From Cellulomonas rhizosphaerae (GTDB lineage: Bacteria; Actinomycetota; Actinomycetes; Actinomycetales; Cellulomonadaceae), in NCBI RefSeq assembly GCF_003470205.1, contig NZ_QWKP01000223.1, forward strand, positions 62,001 through 126,000: a DNA stretch of 64,000 nucleotides, given 5' to 3'. Numbering within the stretch: position 1 is the first letter of the stretch; each line of letters opens with the position of its first letter. Shown here in pieces: positions 1-8,306 of this stretch. The notes under the pieces are model-generated. The model did not search any database. It worked only from the letters and a program-made list of their open reading frames with translations, and was not told where the DNA came from. Made by a program: the position numbers and the translations under genes.

Positions 1-570
1 GCGGCCGTGAGCCGGCTGTCCTACGAGGACCGGCTGACCTGCGTGCCGCAGACCGCCGACCGGGACCTCGACGGCATCACGCCCGGGGTCCGGGTGCTGC
101 TGGTCGACCACGAGGGCGACGCGGTGAGCTCGGCGGCCGAGGCGACCGTCGTGGTCGAGCAGGTCCGGGCCGTCGTAGGCCGCCGCTGGCGCGACCCCGC
201 CGACGGCACGGACCGGCCGCTGACCAGCGCGGACGTGCTCGTCGTCGCGCCCTACAACGCGCAGGTCTCGACCGTCCGGAAGGCCCTCGACGCCGCCGGT
301 CTGCAGGGGACCCGCGTGGGCACGGTCGACAAGTTCCAGGGGCAGGAGGCACCCGTCGCGCTGCTGACGACCGCGGCGTCGTCGCCCGACGACGTGCCCC
401 GCGGCATGGAGTTCCTCATCAACCGCAACCGCGTCAACGTGGCGATCTCCCGGGCGCAGTGGTGCGCGATCGTCGTCCGCTCGCGCACCCTCACGGACTA
501 CCTCCCCTCGCGCCCCGAGCAGCTCGCCGAGCTCGGCGCGTTCCTCGGCCTGGGAACCCCGCCGGACTGA
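1..570 (+). CDS. C-terminal part of TM0106-type RecB-like nuclease/SF1 helicase (truncated by window start)
   Basis: The frame is open from base 1, so the gene starts outside the window; only about 189 residues are present. They form the second RecA-like half of a DNA2/NAM7/Upf1-type SF1 helicase. Visible motifs are VVAPYNAQ near residue 81, GTVDKFQGQE near residue 106 (motif V) and NVAISRAQ near residue 144 (motif VI with the arginine finger). The ending TDYLPS...ELGAFLGL is what I know from actinobacterial TM0106 proteins, where this helicase is fused behind a RecB-like nuclease domain. The nuclease half is not visible, so a stand-alone helicase is possible. The expected role is ATP-driven processing of DNA or RNA. 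Confidence 0.8.
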   Translation, partial: AAVSRLSYEDRLTCVPQTADRDLDGITPGVRVLLVDHEGDAVSSAAEATVVVEQVRAVVGRRWRDPADGTDRPLTSADVLVVAPYNAQVSTVRKALDAAGLQGTRVGTVDKFQGQEAPVALLTTAASSPDDVPRGMEFLINRNRVNVAISRAQWCAIVVRSRTLTDYLPSRPEQLAELGAFLGLGTPPD

Positions 571-685
571 GGCGAGCGGCGTCATCATGCGGCTCGCTCA
601 GCGCACGTCCAGGTTCATCGCGTACGGTTCCGTGGTCCGCCGCCTCGTCGCCCGGGGTGGAGCCCCCGAAACGACGGAGTACCTC

Positions 686-1675
686 GTGCGCAGCACGACA
701 CGAGCCCGCGGCCTGGCCGCCGGTGCACTCGCCCTGACCCTGGCCGCCACGCTCGCCGCGTGCGGCACCGACTCCGGTGACGGGTCGACCGCGTCGCCGT
801 CCGCCTCGTCGAGCAGCTCCCCGCAGCCGACGACCGCGACCGCGAGCGCCGCCGACATCGCGTCGGTCAAGAAGATCACGGTCGTGGGTGACGCCGGCAA
901 GGAGCCCAAGGTCACGCTCCCCGAGAAGCCGTTCTCCGTGGGCGGTCTCGTCGTGAACGTCGTCAAGGACGGTGACGGCGACGCGATCGAGGACGGCCAG
1001 CACCTCAGCGTGCAGATCGTCGCGATCTCGGGTGCGGACGGCTCGGTCCTGCAGTCGAGCTACCCCGACAGCGCCGAGTCGTTCACCGCGGGCGCGACGC
1101 AGATCCCCGACCTCGACGCCGCGCTCAAGGGCACCCACGTGGGCGTCCGCCTGACGTTCGCCGCCCCGTCGGCCGCCACGGCGACGACCCCCGCGGCGAC
1201 CCAGGTCTTCGCGCTCGAGGTCGTCGGCGCCAAGACGATCCCGACCCGCGCCGAGGGCGACGCCGTCGCCCCCGAGGCCGGCCTGCCGACCGTCACGCTC
1301 AGCGACAAGGGCGAGCCGACCATCGAGCCCTCGACCGAGAAGGCGCCGACCACGCTCGTCGCCCAGCCGCTCATCAAGGGCAAGGGCGCGGAGGTCAAGA
1401 AGGGCCAGACGGTCACCGTGAAGTACTCGGGCTGGCTCTGGGACGGCACCGCGTTCGACTCGTCCTGGTCCCGCACGCCGGACACCTACGACGTCGCCAA
1501 CATCGGCGAGGGCCAGGTCATCGCCGGTTGGAACGAGGGCCTCGTCGGCCAGACCGTCGGCAGCCAGGTCCTGCTGGTCGTGCCGCCGGACAAGGGCTAC
1601 GGCGAACAGGCGTCGGGCTCGATCCCCGCGAACTCGACGCTCGTCTTCGTCGTGGACATCCTCGACGCCAGCTGA
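686..1675 (+). CDS. FKBP-type peptidyl-prolyl isomerase lipoprotein
   Basis: Extracytoplasmic peptidyl-prolyl cis-trans isomerase of 329 residues. I chose GTG 686 because GGAG lies 6 nt upstream and the product then begins with a lipoprotein signal: basic MRSTTRARG, hydrophobic core, lipobox LAAC. A Ser/Thr-rich linker follows. The last 110 residues are a canonical FKBP fold with VKYSGWLWDGTAFDSSW, VIAGWNEGLVGQTVGS and PPDKGYG. Residues about 85-180 look like a second, degenerate FKBP copy (GDGDAIEDGQ, then PDLDAALKGTHVGVRL) without the catalytic aromatic residues. The protein probably assists folding of exported proteins at the membrane surface. It stands alone and is followed by a strong hairpin. 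Confidence 0.88.
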   Translation: MRSTTRARGLAAGALALTLAATLAACGTDSGDGSTASPSASSSSSPQPTTATASAADIASVKKITVVGDAGKEPKVTLPEKPFSVGGLVVNVVKDGDGDAIEDGQHLSVQIVAISGADGSVLQSSYPDSAESFTAGATQIPDLDAALKGTHVGVRLTFAAPSAATATTPAATQVFALEVVGAKTIPTRAEGDAVAPEAGLPTVTLSDKGEPTIEPSTEKAPTTLVAQPLIKGKGAEVKKGQTVTVKYSGWLWDGTAFDSSWSRTPDTYDVANIGEGQVIAGWNEGLVGQTVGSQVLLVVPPDKGYGEQASGSIPANSTLVFVVDILDAS

Positions 1676-1707
1676 CGAACGCCAGCTGACGTAGCGCAGA
1701 AGCTGAC

Positions 1708-1744
1708 GGCCCGCGTCCCACCCCGAACTGGTGGGCCGCGGGCC
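1708..1744 (+). terminator. Hairpin terminator after the FKBP gene
   Basis: GGCCCGCG (1708-1715) and CCCACC (1717-1722) pair with GGTGGG (1730-1735) and CGCGGGCC (1737-1744). This gives a 14-bp GC-rich stem with one mismatch and a 7-nt loop. No T-tract follows, which is common in high-GC Actinobacteria. Confidence 0.75.
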
Positions 1745-1745
1745 G

Positions 1746-1774
1746 TTCGCATGCCCGGCTCCGCTCGCTAGGGT
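1746..1774 (+). promoter_or_regulatory. Candidate promoter of the EF-G2 gene
   Basis: TTCGCA (1746-1751, four of six matches to the -35 consensus) and TAGGGT (1769-1774, TANNNT-type -10) are separated by 17 bp. The implied start near 1781 leaves a leader of about 53 nt containing GGGAGA before the ATG. It is deduced from spacing and consensus only. Confidence 0.4.
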
Positions 1775-1833
1775 GAGGCGAGGGCCGACGGCGGCGCGTC
1801 CGCCGGCTGCCGGCGAGCGACCGGGAGACGAGC

Positions 1834-3882
1834 ATGGCGACGACGCCGAGGATCCGCACCGTGGCCCTCGTCGGCGCGGCAGCCGTCGGCAAGACGACGC
1901 TCGTCGAGGCACTGCTGCACCGCGCGGGCGTGCTCACCCGGCCGGGCCGCGTCGAGGACGGCTCGACGGTGAGCGACCACGAGCCCGAGGAGATCGCCCG
2001 CGGCGTGTCCCTGAGCCTGGGCATCGCGCCCTTCACGTGGACGACCCCGGACGGGCAGGACTACGAGGTCACGCTCCTCGACACCCCGGGCACGGCCGAC
2101 TTCGCCGGCGCGGTCGACGCGGCCCTGAGCGCGGCGGACCTCGCGGTGCTCGTCGTCAGCGCCGTCGACGGCGTGCAGGCCGGGACCTACGCGGCGTGGC
2201 GGGCGGCGCAGGACGTGCCGCGGCTGGTCGTCGTCACCAAGGAGGACAAGCCGCGCGCGGACTTCCGCCGCGTGCTGGCCGAGCTGCGGGCGGAGCTCGG
2301 CGACGGGTTCGTGGCGCTCGAGCTTCCGCTCGGCGAGGAGCAGGCGTTCCACGGCATCGCCGACGTGCTCACGGAGCAGGGGCTGGAGTACGACGAGGCG
2401 GGGCGGCACCACGACGAGGCGCTGCCGGAGCAGGTCGCAGACGAGGAGCACCGCCTGCACGACGAGGTCACCGAGGAGATCGTGGCGCACGACGACGACC
2501 AGCTCGAGCGCTACCTCGCGGGGGAGGTGCCGACACCCGCGGACCTCGGTCGAACGCTCGCCCACGAGGTGCGCGACCTCGAGGCCTTCCCGGTGCTGGT
2601 CGCGAGCGGCCTGACGGGCGTCGGCGTGGACCGCCTCGCGGACCTCGTGTGCGAGCTCGGCCCGTCCCCGGCGGAGCGGACCGCGCGCGTGCGGGCGGGG
2701 TCGACGGTCGTCGAGGTCGCCCCCGATCCCGACGGGCCGCTGCTGGCGCACGCCTTCCGCACGGTCGCCGACCCCTTCGTCGGGCAGGTCACGGTGCTGC
2801 GCGTGCTGTCCGGGACGCTGCGCCCGGGCGACCGGCTCGTCAACACCGCGACGCACGCCGACGAGCGCGTGCCCGGGCTGTTCCGCGTGCGCGGCAAGGA
2901 GCACCTGGTCGTCGAGCGGGCCCAGGCCGGCGAGGTGGTCGCCGTCGCCAAGCTGGCGGGCACCCCGTCGCACAGCCTGCTGGCCGAGCGGCACGGCCCG
3001 GGTGCGTCGATGACCGCGGCACCGGCGCGCGAGCGGGCCAGCGTGTACGGCCTCGCGCTCGAGCCGGTCACGCAGTCGGACGACGACCGGCTCTCGGCCG
3101 CCCTGGCCCGGCTCGTGGCCGAGGACCCGACGCTGGTCGTCGACCGCGCGTCGGAGCGGACCGTGCTGCGCGGGCTCGGCGAGACGCACCTCGCGGTCGC
3201 GCTCGAGCGGCTGACCCGCGTGTTCGGCGTGCACGTGAGCACCGCGCCCGTGCCGATCGGCTACCGCGAGACGATCCGCCGGGAGGCGACCGCCGAGGGC
3301 CGGGTCAAGAAGCAGTCCGGCGGCCACGGGCAGTACGCGGTGGTCCAGCTCCGGGTCTCGCCGCTGCCCGCCGGGTCGGGTCTCGACTTCGTCGACAAGG
3401 TGGTCGGGGGCGCGATCCCGCGCGGCTACCTGCCCGCGGTGCAGCGCGGCGTGGCCGACGCGATGGCGGGCGGCGGGCCGCACGGGTACCCGGTGGTCGA
3501 CCTGCGCGTCGAGGTGGTCGACGGGCGCGCGCACTCGGTCGACTCGTCCGACATGGCGTTCCGCACCGCCGGCGCGACCGGTCTCCGGGAGGCGCTCGCC
3601 GACGCGGGCACGGTCGTGCTCGAGCCGGTGTGCCACGTGGACGTCGTCGTACCCGCGCACTCCCAGGGCGACGTGATGGGCGACCTGTCCGCCCGGCGCG
3701 GGCACATCACCGCGACGACGACGCTCGAGGACGGCCTCGTCCGCGTCGAGGCGTTCGTGCCCGAGGCCGAGCTGGGCCGCTACGTGCTGGACCTGCGCTC
3801 GATCACGGGCGGCCGCGCGGACCTGACGATCCGGCCCGACCACGACGAGCCCTGCCCGGACCACGTGACCGCCAGAGCCTGA
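1834..3882 (+). CDS. Elongation factor G-like GTPase (EF-G2)
   Basis: Translational GTPase of 682 residues with the EF-G domain plan. G1 is GAAAVGKTT near residue 10 and G3 is DTPG near residue 87. The G4 position reads TKED instead of the canonical NKxD. Domains II-V follow, with GYRETIRR starting domain IV and PVCHVDVVVP...GDVMGDLSARRG in domain V. Actinobacteria commonly carry this second EF-G besides the fusA product; the mycobacterial homologue is reported to lack normal translocase activity, so the role is uncertain. The gene is not beside rpsL/rpsG/tuf, which supports the paralogue assignment. GGGAGA lies upstream of the ATG. The stop codon lies in a 14-bp palindrome (TGATCGCGCGATCA, 3880-3893). 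Confidence 0.88.
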   Translation: MATTPRIRTVALVGAAAVGKTTLVEALLHRAGVLTRPGRVEDGSTVSDHEPEEIARGVSLSLGIAPFTWTTPDGQDYEVTLLDTPGTADFAGAVDAALSAADLAVLVVSAVDGVQAGTYAAWRAAQDVPRLVVVTKEDKPRADFRRVLAELRAELGDGFVALELPLGEEQAFHGIADVLTEQGLEYDEAGRHHDEALPEQVADEEHRLHDEVTEEIVAHDDDQLERYLAGEVPTPADLGRTLAHEVRDLEAFPVLVASGLTGVGVDRLADLVCELGPSPAERTARVRAGSTVVEVAPDPDGPLLAHAFRTVADPFVGQVTVLRVLSGTLRPGDRLVNTATHADERVPGLFRVRGKEHLVVERAQAGEVVAVAKLAGTPSHSLLAERHGPGASMTAAPARERASVYGLALEPVTQSDDDRLSAALARLVAEDPTLVVDRASERTVLRGLGETHLAVALERLTRVFGVHVSTAPVPIGYRETIRREATAEGRVKKQSGGHGQYAVVQLRVSPLPAGSGLDFVDKVVGGAIPRGYLPAVQRGVADAMAGGGPHGYPVVDLRVEVVDGRAHSVDSSDMAFRTAGATGLREALADAGTVVLEPVCHVDVVVPAHSQGDVMGDLSARRGHITATTTLEDGLVRVEAFVPEAELGRYVLDLRSITGGRADLTIRPDHDEPCPDHVTARA

Positions 3883-3907
3883 TCGCGCGATCACGGCCCG
3901 GGCCTCG

Positions 3908-3913
3908 TACGCT
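3908..3913 (+). promoter_or_regulatory. -10 element for a leaderless transcript
   Basis: TACGCT fits the TANNNT -10 pattern and ends 6 nt before the ATG at 3920. There is no Shine-Dalgarno sequence, so transcription probably starts at or next to the start codon. No good -35 is visible. Confidence 0.5.
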
Positions 3914-3919
3914 CGCAGC

Positions 3920-4537
3920 ATGGCGCGCTACCTGGACGTCCACCCCGAGAACCCCCAGCCGCGGTCCATCGCCCAGGTCGTCGACATCCTGCGCAAGGAC
4001 GGCGTCATCGCCTACCCCACGGACTCCTGCTACGCGCTGGGCACCCGGATCGACAACCACGAGGGCGCCGAGCGGATCCGCAAGATCCGCCACCTCGACG
4101 ACCGGCACCACTTCACGCTCGTGTGCGCGGACTTCGCCCAGCTCGGCCAGCTCGTGCACCTCGACAACAGCGCCTTCCGCGCGATCAAGGCCGCGACGCC
4201 CGGGCCGTACACGTTCATCCTGCTCGCCACCCCGGAGGTGCCGCGGCGGCTGGCTCATGCCAAGAAGCGGTCCGTCGGCGTGCGCATCCCGAACCACCCG
4301 GTGGTCTCCGCGATCCTGCGCGAGCTCGGCGAGCCCCTGCTGTCCAGCACGCTGCTCATGCCGGGCCACGACTGGCCGATGACCGAGGGCTGGCAGATCA
4401 AGGAGGAGCTCGACAACGAGCTCGACGCGGTCGTCGACGCCGGTGACTGCGGGACGGCGCCGACGACCGTGGTCGACTGGACCGACGGCACGCCCGAGGT
4501 GGTGCGCGTCGGAGCGGGCGACCCCGAGCGCTTCTGA
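3920..4537 (+). CDS. Sua5/YciO/YrdC-family protein (YciO type)
   Basis: 205-residue YrdC-fold protein. Family members bind tRNA or nucleotide, and Sua5/TsaC members make threonylcarbamoyl-AMP for the t6A37 tRNA modification. Motifs include GVIAYPTDSCYALG near residue 29, KIRHLDDRHHFTLVC, PGPYTFILLAT near residue 95 and KKRSVGVRIPNHPV. The N-terminal DVHPENPQPR and the length indicate the YciO branch rather than the longer Sua5, so TsaC activity is not assured. The start codon is probably used without a leader. The stop codon overlaps the next ATG by 1 nt (TGATG), so the glycosylase gene is translationally coupled. Confidence 0.85.
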   Translation: MARYLDVHPENPQPRSIAQVVDILRKDGVIAYPTDSCYALGTRIDNHEGAERIRKIRHLDDRHHFTLVCADFAQLGQLVHLDNSAFRAIKAATPGPYTFILLATPEVPRRLAHAKKRSVGVRIPNHPVVSAILRELGEPLLSSTLLMPGHDWPMTEGWQIKEELDNELDAVVDAGDCGTAPTTVVDWTDGTPEVVRVGAGDPERF

Positions 4538-5229
4538 TGCCCGACGCGCTGGCCGACCTCGACGCCGAGGTCGTCGCGTGCCGCGCGTGCCCGCGCCTGG
4601 TCGCGTGGCGCGAGGAGGTCGGCCGGGTGCGCCGGGCGGCCTTCCGCGACGAGACCTACTGGGCGCGGCCCGTGCCGGGCTTCGGCGAGCCGCACGCGCG
4701 CGTGCTCGTCGTCGGGCTCGCGCCGGCCGCCCACGGCGCGAACCGCACGGGCCGGATGTTCACGGGCGACCGGTCGGGCGACTTCCTGTTCGCCGCGATG
4801 CACCGCACCGGCTTCGCCTCGCAGGCGACCTCGACCCGCATCGGCGACGGCCTGACCCTGACCGACATCCGCGCGACCGCCCCCGTGCGGTGCGCCCCGC
4901 CGGACAACGCACCCACGCCCGACGAGCGCCGCACGTGCGCGCCGTTCCTCGCGCGCGAGCTCGAGATCGTCGACCCGGCGGTCGTCGTCGTGCTCGGCGG
5001 CTTCGGCTGGCAGGCGCTGCTGGCGACCCTGCGCGACCTCGGCTGGGACGTGCCGAGGCCGCGCCCCGCGTTCGGGCACGGCGTCGAGCTCGTGGTCACG
5101 CGCGGCACGACGAGCCTCACGCTGCTGGGCTGCTTCCACGTCAGCCAGCAGAACACCTTCACGGGTCGCCTCACCCCGGACATGCTCGACGCGGTGCTGC
5201 TGCGCGCTCGCGCGCTGTCGGAGGTCTGA
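4537..5229 (+). CDS. Uracil-DNA glycosylase, family 5 (UDGb)
   Basis: Base-excision repair enzyme that removes uracil and other deaminated bases from DNA; 230 residues. The signature GLAPAAHGANRTGRMFTGD near residue 65 is typical of family 5, where the usual catalytic Asp of motif A is replaced by Ala. The cysteines needed for the 4Fe-4S cluster are present (CRAC near residue 14, then Cys in PVRCAPP and RRTCAPF). The closing motif is GCFHVSQQNTFTGRL. It overlaps the upstream YciO-type gene by 1 nt and probably shares its transcript. UDGb enzymes suit high-GC genomes, where cytosine deamination is frequent. Confidence 0.92.
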   Translation: MPDALADLDAEVVACRACPRLVAWREEVGRVRRAAFRDETYWARPVPGFGEPHARVLVVGLAPAAHGANRTGRMFTGDRSGDFLFAAMHRTGFASQATSTRIGDGLTLTDIRATAPVRCAPPDNAPTPDERRTCAPFLARELEIVDPAVVVVLGGFGWQALLATLRDLGWDVPRPRPAFGHGVELVVTRGTTSLTLLGCFHVSQQNTFTGRLTPDMLDAVLLRARALSEV

Positions 5230-5243
5230 GGGACGCTGGCGCG

Positions 5244-5663
5244 ATGGACATCTCCTTCGTGGCCGGCTTCGGCCCCATCACGCGCGACGCGTCCGCCCGC
5301 TCCTTCTGGTCCGAGGGCGGGCTCGGCATCGAGCTCCAGGAACCCGTCCCCGGCTACCTGACCAACGACGACCTCGAGGGCGTCAAGGCGTTCGCCCTGT
5401 GGCCGCTCGAGGCCGCCGCCGAGTCGACGTTCGGCACGCCTGCGTGGCCCGACGACGTGCCCGTCCCGCAGGCGTGGGTCGAGTTCGACGTCCCCTCGCC
5501 GGCGGCGGTTGCCGACGCGGTCGCCGAGCTCACCGCCGCCGGACACACGATCCTCAAGGGTGCGGCCGAGGAGCCGTGGGGGCAGACGACCGCCCGCCTG
5601 CAGAGCCCCGAGGGTCTGCTCGTCGGCGTCACCTACACGCCGTGGATGCACCCCACGGCGTAG
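5244..5663 (+). CDS. VOC (glyoxalase-like) family protein
   Basis: 139-residue protein of the vicinal oxygen chelate fold. It has the paired beta-alpha-beta pattern: FVAGFGPITRDASARSFWSEGGLGI at the N-terminus, and a second half with WVEFDVPSP, DAVAELTAAGHTILKGAAEEPWGQT and LQSPEGLLVGVTYTPW. The substrate cannot be inferred, since VOC proteins include dioxygenases, resistance proteins and proteins of unknown function. Start ATG 5244 follows the glycosylase stop by 14 nt, so it may be the last gene of the 3920-5663 transcript. It converges with the next gene, 3 nt away. Confidence 0.8.
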   Translation: MDISFVAGFGPITRDASARSFWSEGGLGIELQEPVPGYLTNDDLEGVKAFALWPLEAAAESTFGTPAWPDDVPVPQAWVEFDVPSPAAVADAVAELTAAGHTILKGAAEEPWGQTTARLQSPEGLLVGVTYTPWMHPTA

Positions 5664-5666
5664 TCG

Positions 5667-6290
5667 TCAGTCGTCGACCATGCACAGGAGCTTGCCGGCG
5701 TCGCCCTCGACCGTGCCGATGTACTCCTGCGGGCACTGGGCCTCGTCCGTGACCTCGGCGATCGCCCGGTAGGAGTGCGATGCCGAGCACGGCACGGCCA
5801 CGGCCTGGTCCCCGTCGAGCTTCCAGCACGAGCCGACGGTCGCGGTCACGTTCTCGGACTCCACCCACGAGCTCGCGGCGACGCCTCCTGCGACCACGCT
5901 GACGAGCAGCGCGATCCCGACGACCGCCATCGCCCGGCTCGTCAGTGCCGGACCGCCGGACGCGCGCGAGGCGCGGTAGCTCATGACAGCCCGCACGAGA
6001 GAGGCGATGCCGACGATCAGACCGCCGTACCAGATCACGCCGCCACCGTTGCGGGACGCGATGTAGATCGCCACCGAGCTCGCGACGAAGAACGCGATGC
6101 CGATCCAGAACGAGCGGACCGCGTGCTTGCGCTGGTGGTCGGTCTCGGTCACGGCGGCCAGGGGCTCACCCTCGATCCACAGCCGCCAGCCCGGGGGCGG
6201 GGGCGGCAGCGAGGGGTCCGGCGTCCAGCCGGCAGGAGGGACCCAACCCTCGGGAGGTGCAGGCCAGTTCGGGGGTGGGTTGAATCGCAT
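5667..6290 (-). CDS. Proline-rich N-terminal membrane protein with LppU-like C-terminal domain
   Basis: About 207 residues. The N-terminus is rich in proline and tryptophan ([25 protein letters not shown]) and is followed by three hydrophobic segments: [33 protein letters not shown] and [20 protein letters not shown]. The external C-terminal part, SCWKLDG...[15 protein letters not shown]...CPQEY...LLCMV, has four cysteines in the arrangement of LppU/septum-formation-like domains. I chose the internal ATG at 6290 because the product then starts [10 protein letters not shown]; ATGs at 6296 and 6335 are alternatives and no start has an ideal ribosome site. The function is unknown; a cell-envelope role is likely. 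Confidence 0.7.
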   Translation of the reverse strand: MRFNPPPNWPAPPEGWVPPAGWTPDPSLPPPPPGWRLWIEGEPLAAVTETDHQRKHAVRSFWIGIAFFVASSVAIYIASRNGGGVIWYGGLIVGIASLVRAVMSYRASRASGGPALTSRAMAVVGIALLVSVVAGGVAASSWVESENVTATVGSCWKLDGDQAVAVPCSASHSYRAIAEVTDEAQCPQEYIGTVEGDAGKLLCMVDD

Positions 6291-6361
6291 GCGCATCCAT
6301 CGGCACGCTCGGTCGCGGGCTTGACGGGAATGCATGCCCCGGGCGATTCGTTCTCCAGGTC

Positions 6362-6808
6362 ATGCCGCTGACCGGAGAGTACGCACCGAGCACGTCCGAG
6401 CACGCCCGCACGCAGGCCGAGACCTACGAGGCGACTGACGGCCGCGAGGCCAACACGATGCGCGGCGTGCCGATCATCGTCCTCACGACGCTCGGCGCCA
6501 CGAGCGGCAAGCTCCGCAAGACCGCACTGATGCGCGTCGAGCACGAGGGCTCGTACGCCGTCGTCGCCTCGAAGGGCGGAGCGCCCGAGCACCCGCTCTG
6601 GTACCACAACCTCGTCGCGAACCCGCTGGTCGAGCTGCAGGACGGCGCAGACAAGCGGGACTACGTCGCGCACGAGGCCTCCGGTGCCGAGCGTGACGAG
6701 TGGTGGGCCCGCTCGGTGGCGAGCTGGCCGGACTACGCGAGCTACCAGACCAAGACGGACCGGCTCATCCCGGTGTTCGTCCTGACGCCGGTCGAGTCAG
6801 CCGAGTAG
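6362..6808 (+). CDS. Nitroreductase/deazaflavin-dependent oxidoreductase (Ddn/DUF385 family)
   Basis: 148-residue member of the split beta-barrel F420-dependent oxidoreductase family, which includes mycobacterial Ddn. Family features are [37 protein letters not shown] (residues about 36-75), [18 protein letters not shown] and the final [21 protein letters not shown]. Members use reduced F420 or other flavins to reduce quinones and nitro compounds; the substrate here is unknown. It is divergent from the LppU-like gene across 71 bp. Its last 12 nt overlap the end of the convergent channel gene. Confidence 0.88.
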   Translation: MPLTGEYAPSTSEHARTQAETYEATDGREANTMRGVPIIVLTTLGATSGKLRKTALMRVEHEGSYAVVASKGGAPEHPLWYHNLVANPLVELQDGADKRDYVAHEASGAERDEWWARSVASWPDYASYQTKTDRLIPVFVLTPVESAE

Positions 6809-7534
6809 CAGCTTCCATCCGCCGACGCCGATCACGCCCGCCACGAGCGGCGCGACGACCGGCACCCAGCCGTACCGGAAGTCCGACCCGCCCTTGTGCT
6901 TGAGCGGGAACAACGCGTGCACGATGCGGGGACCGAGGTCGCGCGCCGGGTTGAGCGCCGGACCCGTGGGTCCGCCCAGCCCGGCGACCAGGCCCCAGAC
7001 CAGGAAGCCGATCGCGACGTGCGCGACGCCGGGCTCGGTCGCGGTCAGCGGGGAGTGCACGAGCGCGAGTGCGCACGAGAACAGCACGACCGACCCGAGC
7101 AGCTCGTTGGCGAAGCCGTTGACGCGTGAGTGCGCGGCGTTGATCGTCGAGAACGTGGCGAGCACGTCGTCGGTGCTCGTCGTCCGGTCGTAGTACGGCT
7201 TGTGCGTCAGGACGATGGCGGTCTGCCCCGCCATCGCGCCGAGCAGCTGCGCGACGACGTACGGCGCGACCTCCGACCACGGGAACAGGCCCCAGGTGGC
7301 CAGGCCGATCGTGAACGCCGGGTTGATGTGGTTGCCGCTGATGCCGCCGAACATCACGGCCGGGATCATCACCCCGAACCCGTAGCCCATCGCGATGAGC
7401 GACCAGCCGCCGCCGTAGCCCTTGGACCCCTTGAGGTGCACGTTCGCGACCGTGCCGTTGCCGAGGATGATGAGGATCGCCGTCCCGATGAACTCGCAGG
7501 CGACTCGGGTCCACAGGTCGTAGGACGGGTCCAT
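6797..7534 (-). CDS. MIP-family channel, glycerol-facilitator type
   Basis: 245-residue integral membrane channel with six hydrophobic segments and both pore motifs: NHINPAFT after the second segment and [11 protein letters not shown] after the fifth. Asp directly after the second NPAR is typical of aquaglyceroporins (GlpF) rather than water-only AqpZ channels, so glycerol or other small polyols are the likely substrates. The stretch [16 protein letters not shown] also fits GlpF. No glpK or glpD lies nearby. The start is ATG 7534 ([21 protein letters not shown]). It is convergent with the Ddn-like gene and divergent from the HNH gene. Confidence 0.88.
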   Translation of the reverse strand: MDPSYDLWTRVACEFIGTAILIILGNGTVANVHLKGSKGYGGGWSLIAMGYGFGVMIPAVMFGGISGNHINPAFTIGLATWGLFPWSEVAPYVVAQLLGAMAGQTAIVLTHKPYYDRTTSTDDVLATFSTINAAHSRVNGFANELLGSVVLFSCALALVHSPLTATEPGVAHVAIGFLVWGLVAGLGGPTGPALNPARDLGPRIVHALFPLKHKGGSDFRYGWVPVVAPLVAGVIGVGGWKLLLG

Positions 7535-7637
7535 GCAGGTCAGCCTGTCAGGTCGACGGCGGCCCGACCAGGACCTTGAGCCGACCACAGGTGGATCCGC
7601 GGCTCCCGCGGCCGAGCGCGCGCGGCATGGTCGGAGG

Positions 7638-8306
7638 GTGCGAGCGCGCTGGGTGTGGGCCGGGCTGCTCGCCTGCTGCCTCGTCGTCGGGCTCGGCGGC
7701 CCGTGGTGGCTGCGCACGCGCGCGGCCGCGCAGTTCCCCGTCGCCGCGGCCGACCTCGCCGACGCCCGGGCCGCGCTCACCGCGCTGCCCGTGCGCGCGC
7801 CAGCGTCGTCCGACGGGTACGAGCGCGCGCAGTTCGGGGCAGCGTGGGGCGACGAGGACCACAACGGCTGCGACACCCGTAACGACGTCCTAGCCCGCGA
7901 CCTGACCGCGCCCGTCGTCGAGGAGTGCGTCGTGCTGCGCGGCACGCTCGACGACCCGTACACCGGCACGCGGATCGCCTTCGCGCGCGGTTCAGGCTCC
8001 GCCGCGGTGCAGATCGACCACGTGGTCGCGCTCGCCGACGCGTGGCAGACCGGCGCGGCCTCGTGGAGCGCGGCCCGACGACGCTCGTTCGCCAACGACC
8101 CGGCGAACCTGCTCGCCGTCGACGGCGGCGCCAACCAGGACAAGGGCGCGTCCGACGCGTCCGCCTGGCTGCCGCCGTCGGTCGGCTACCGGTGCGTGTA
8201 CGTCCTGCGGCAGGTGCGCGTGAAGGCGGCCTACGGGCTGTGGGTCACGCCCGACGAGCGGTCGGCGCTCGCGCGCGAGCTCGGCCGGTGCGTCATCGGG
8301 CGCTGA
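7638..8306 (+). CDS. Membrane-anchored or secreted HNH (GmrSD C-terminal/DUF1524) endonuclease-like protein
   Basis: Predicted extracytoplasmic HNH-type nuclease. A signal anchor (WVWAGLLACCLVVGLGGPWWL) is followed by an HNH core seen in many actinobacterial exported proteins: DHNGCDTRND, VQIDHVVALADAW, SFANDPANLLAVDGGANQDKG and SAWLPPS. The His of IDHV, the Asn of NLL and the Lys of QDKG are the expected metal and phosphate ligands. The start is uncertain: GTG 7638 abuts a GGAGG, GTG 7653 is further away, and ATG 7533 adds 35 residues. It has no modification or restriction partner, so a nutritional or envelope nuclease is more likely than a restriction system. A paralogue lies at 9776-10825. 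Confidence 0.78.
   Translation: MRARWVWAGLLACCLVVGLGGPWWLRTRAAAQFPVAAADLADARAALTALPVRAPASSDGYERAQFGAAWGDEDHNGCDTRNDVLARDLTAPVVEECVVLRGTLDDPYTGTRIAFARGSGSAAVQIDHVVALADAWQTGAASWSAARRRSFANDPANLLAVDGGANQDKGASDASAWLPPSVGYRCVYVLRQVRVKAAYGLWVTPDERSALARELGRCVIGR

Noticed and set aside
3880-3893. Palindrome TGATCGCGCGATCA at the EF-G2 stop as a terminator
   Set aside because: It is self-complementary with no loop, and the next promoter follows within 20 nt; treated as incidental.
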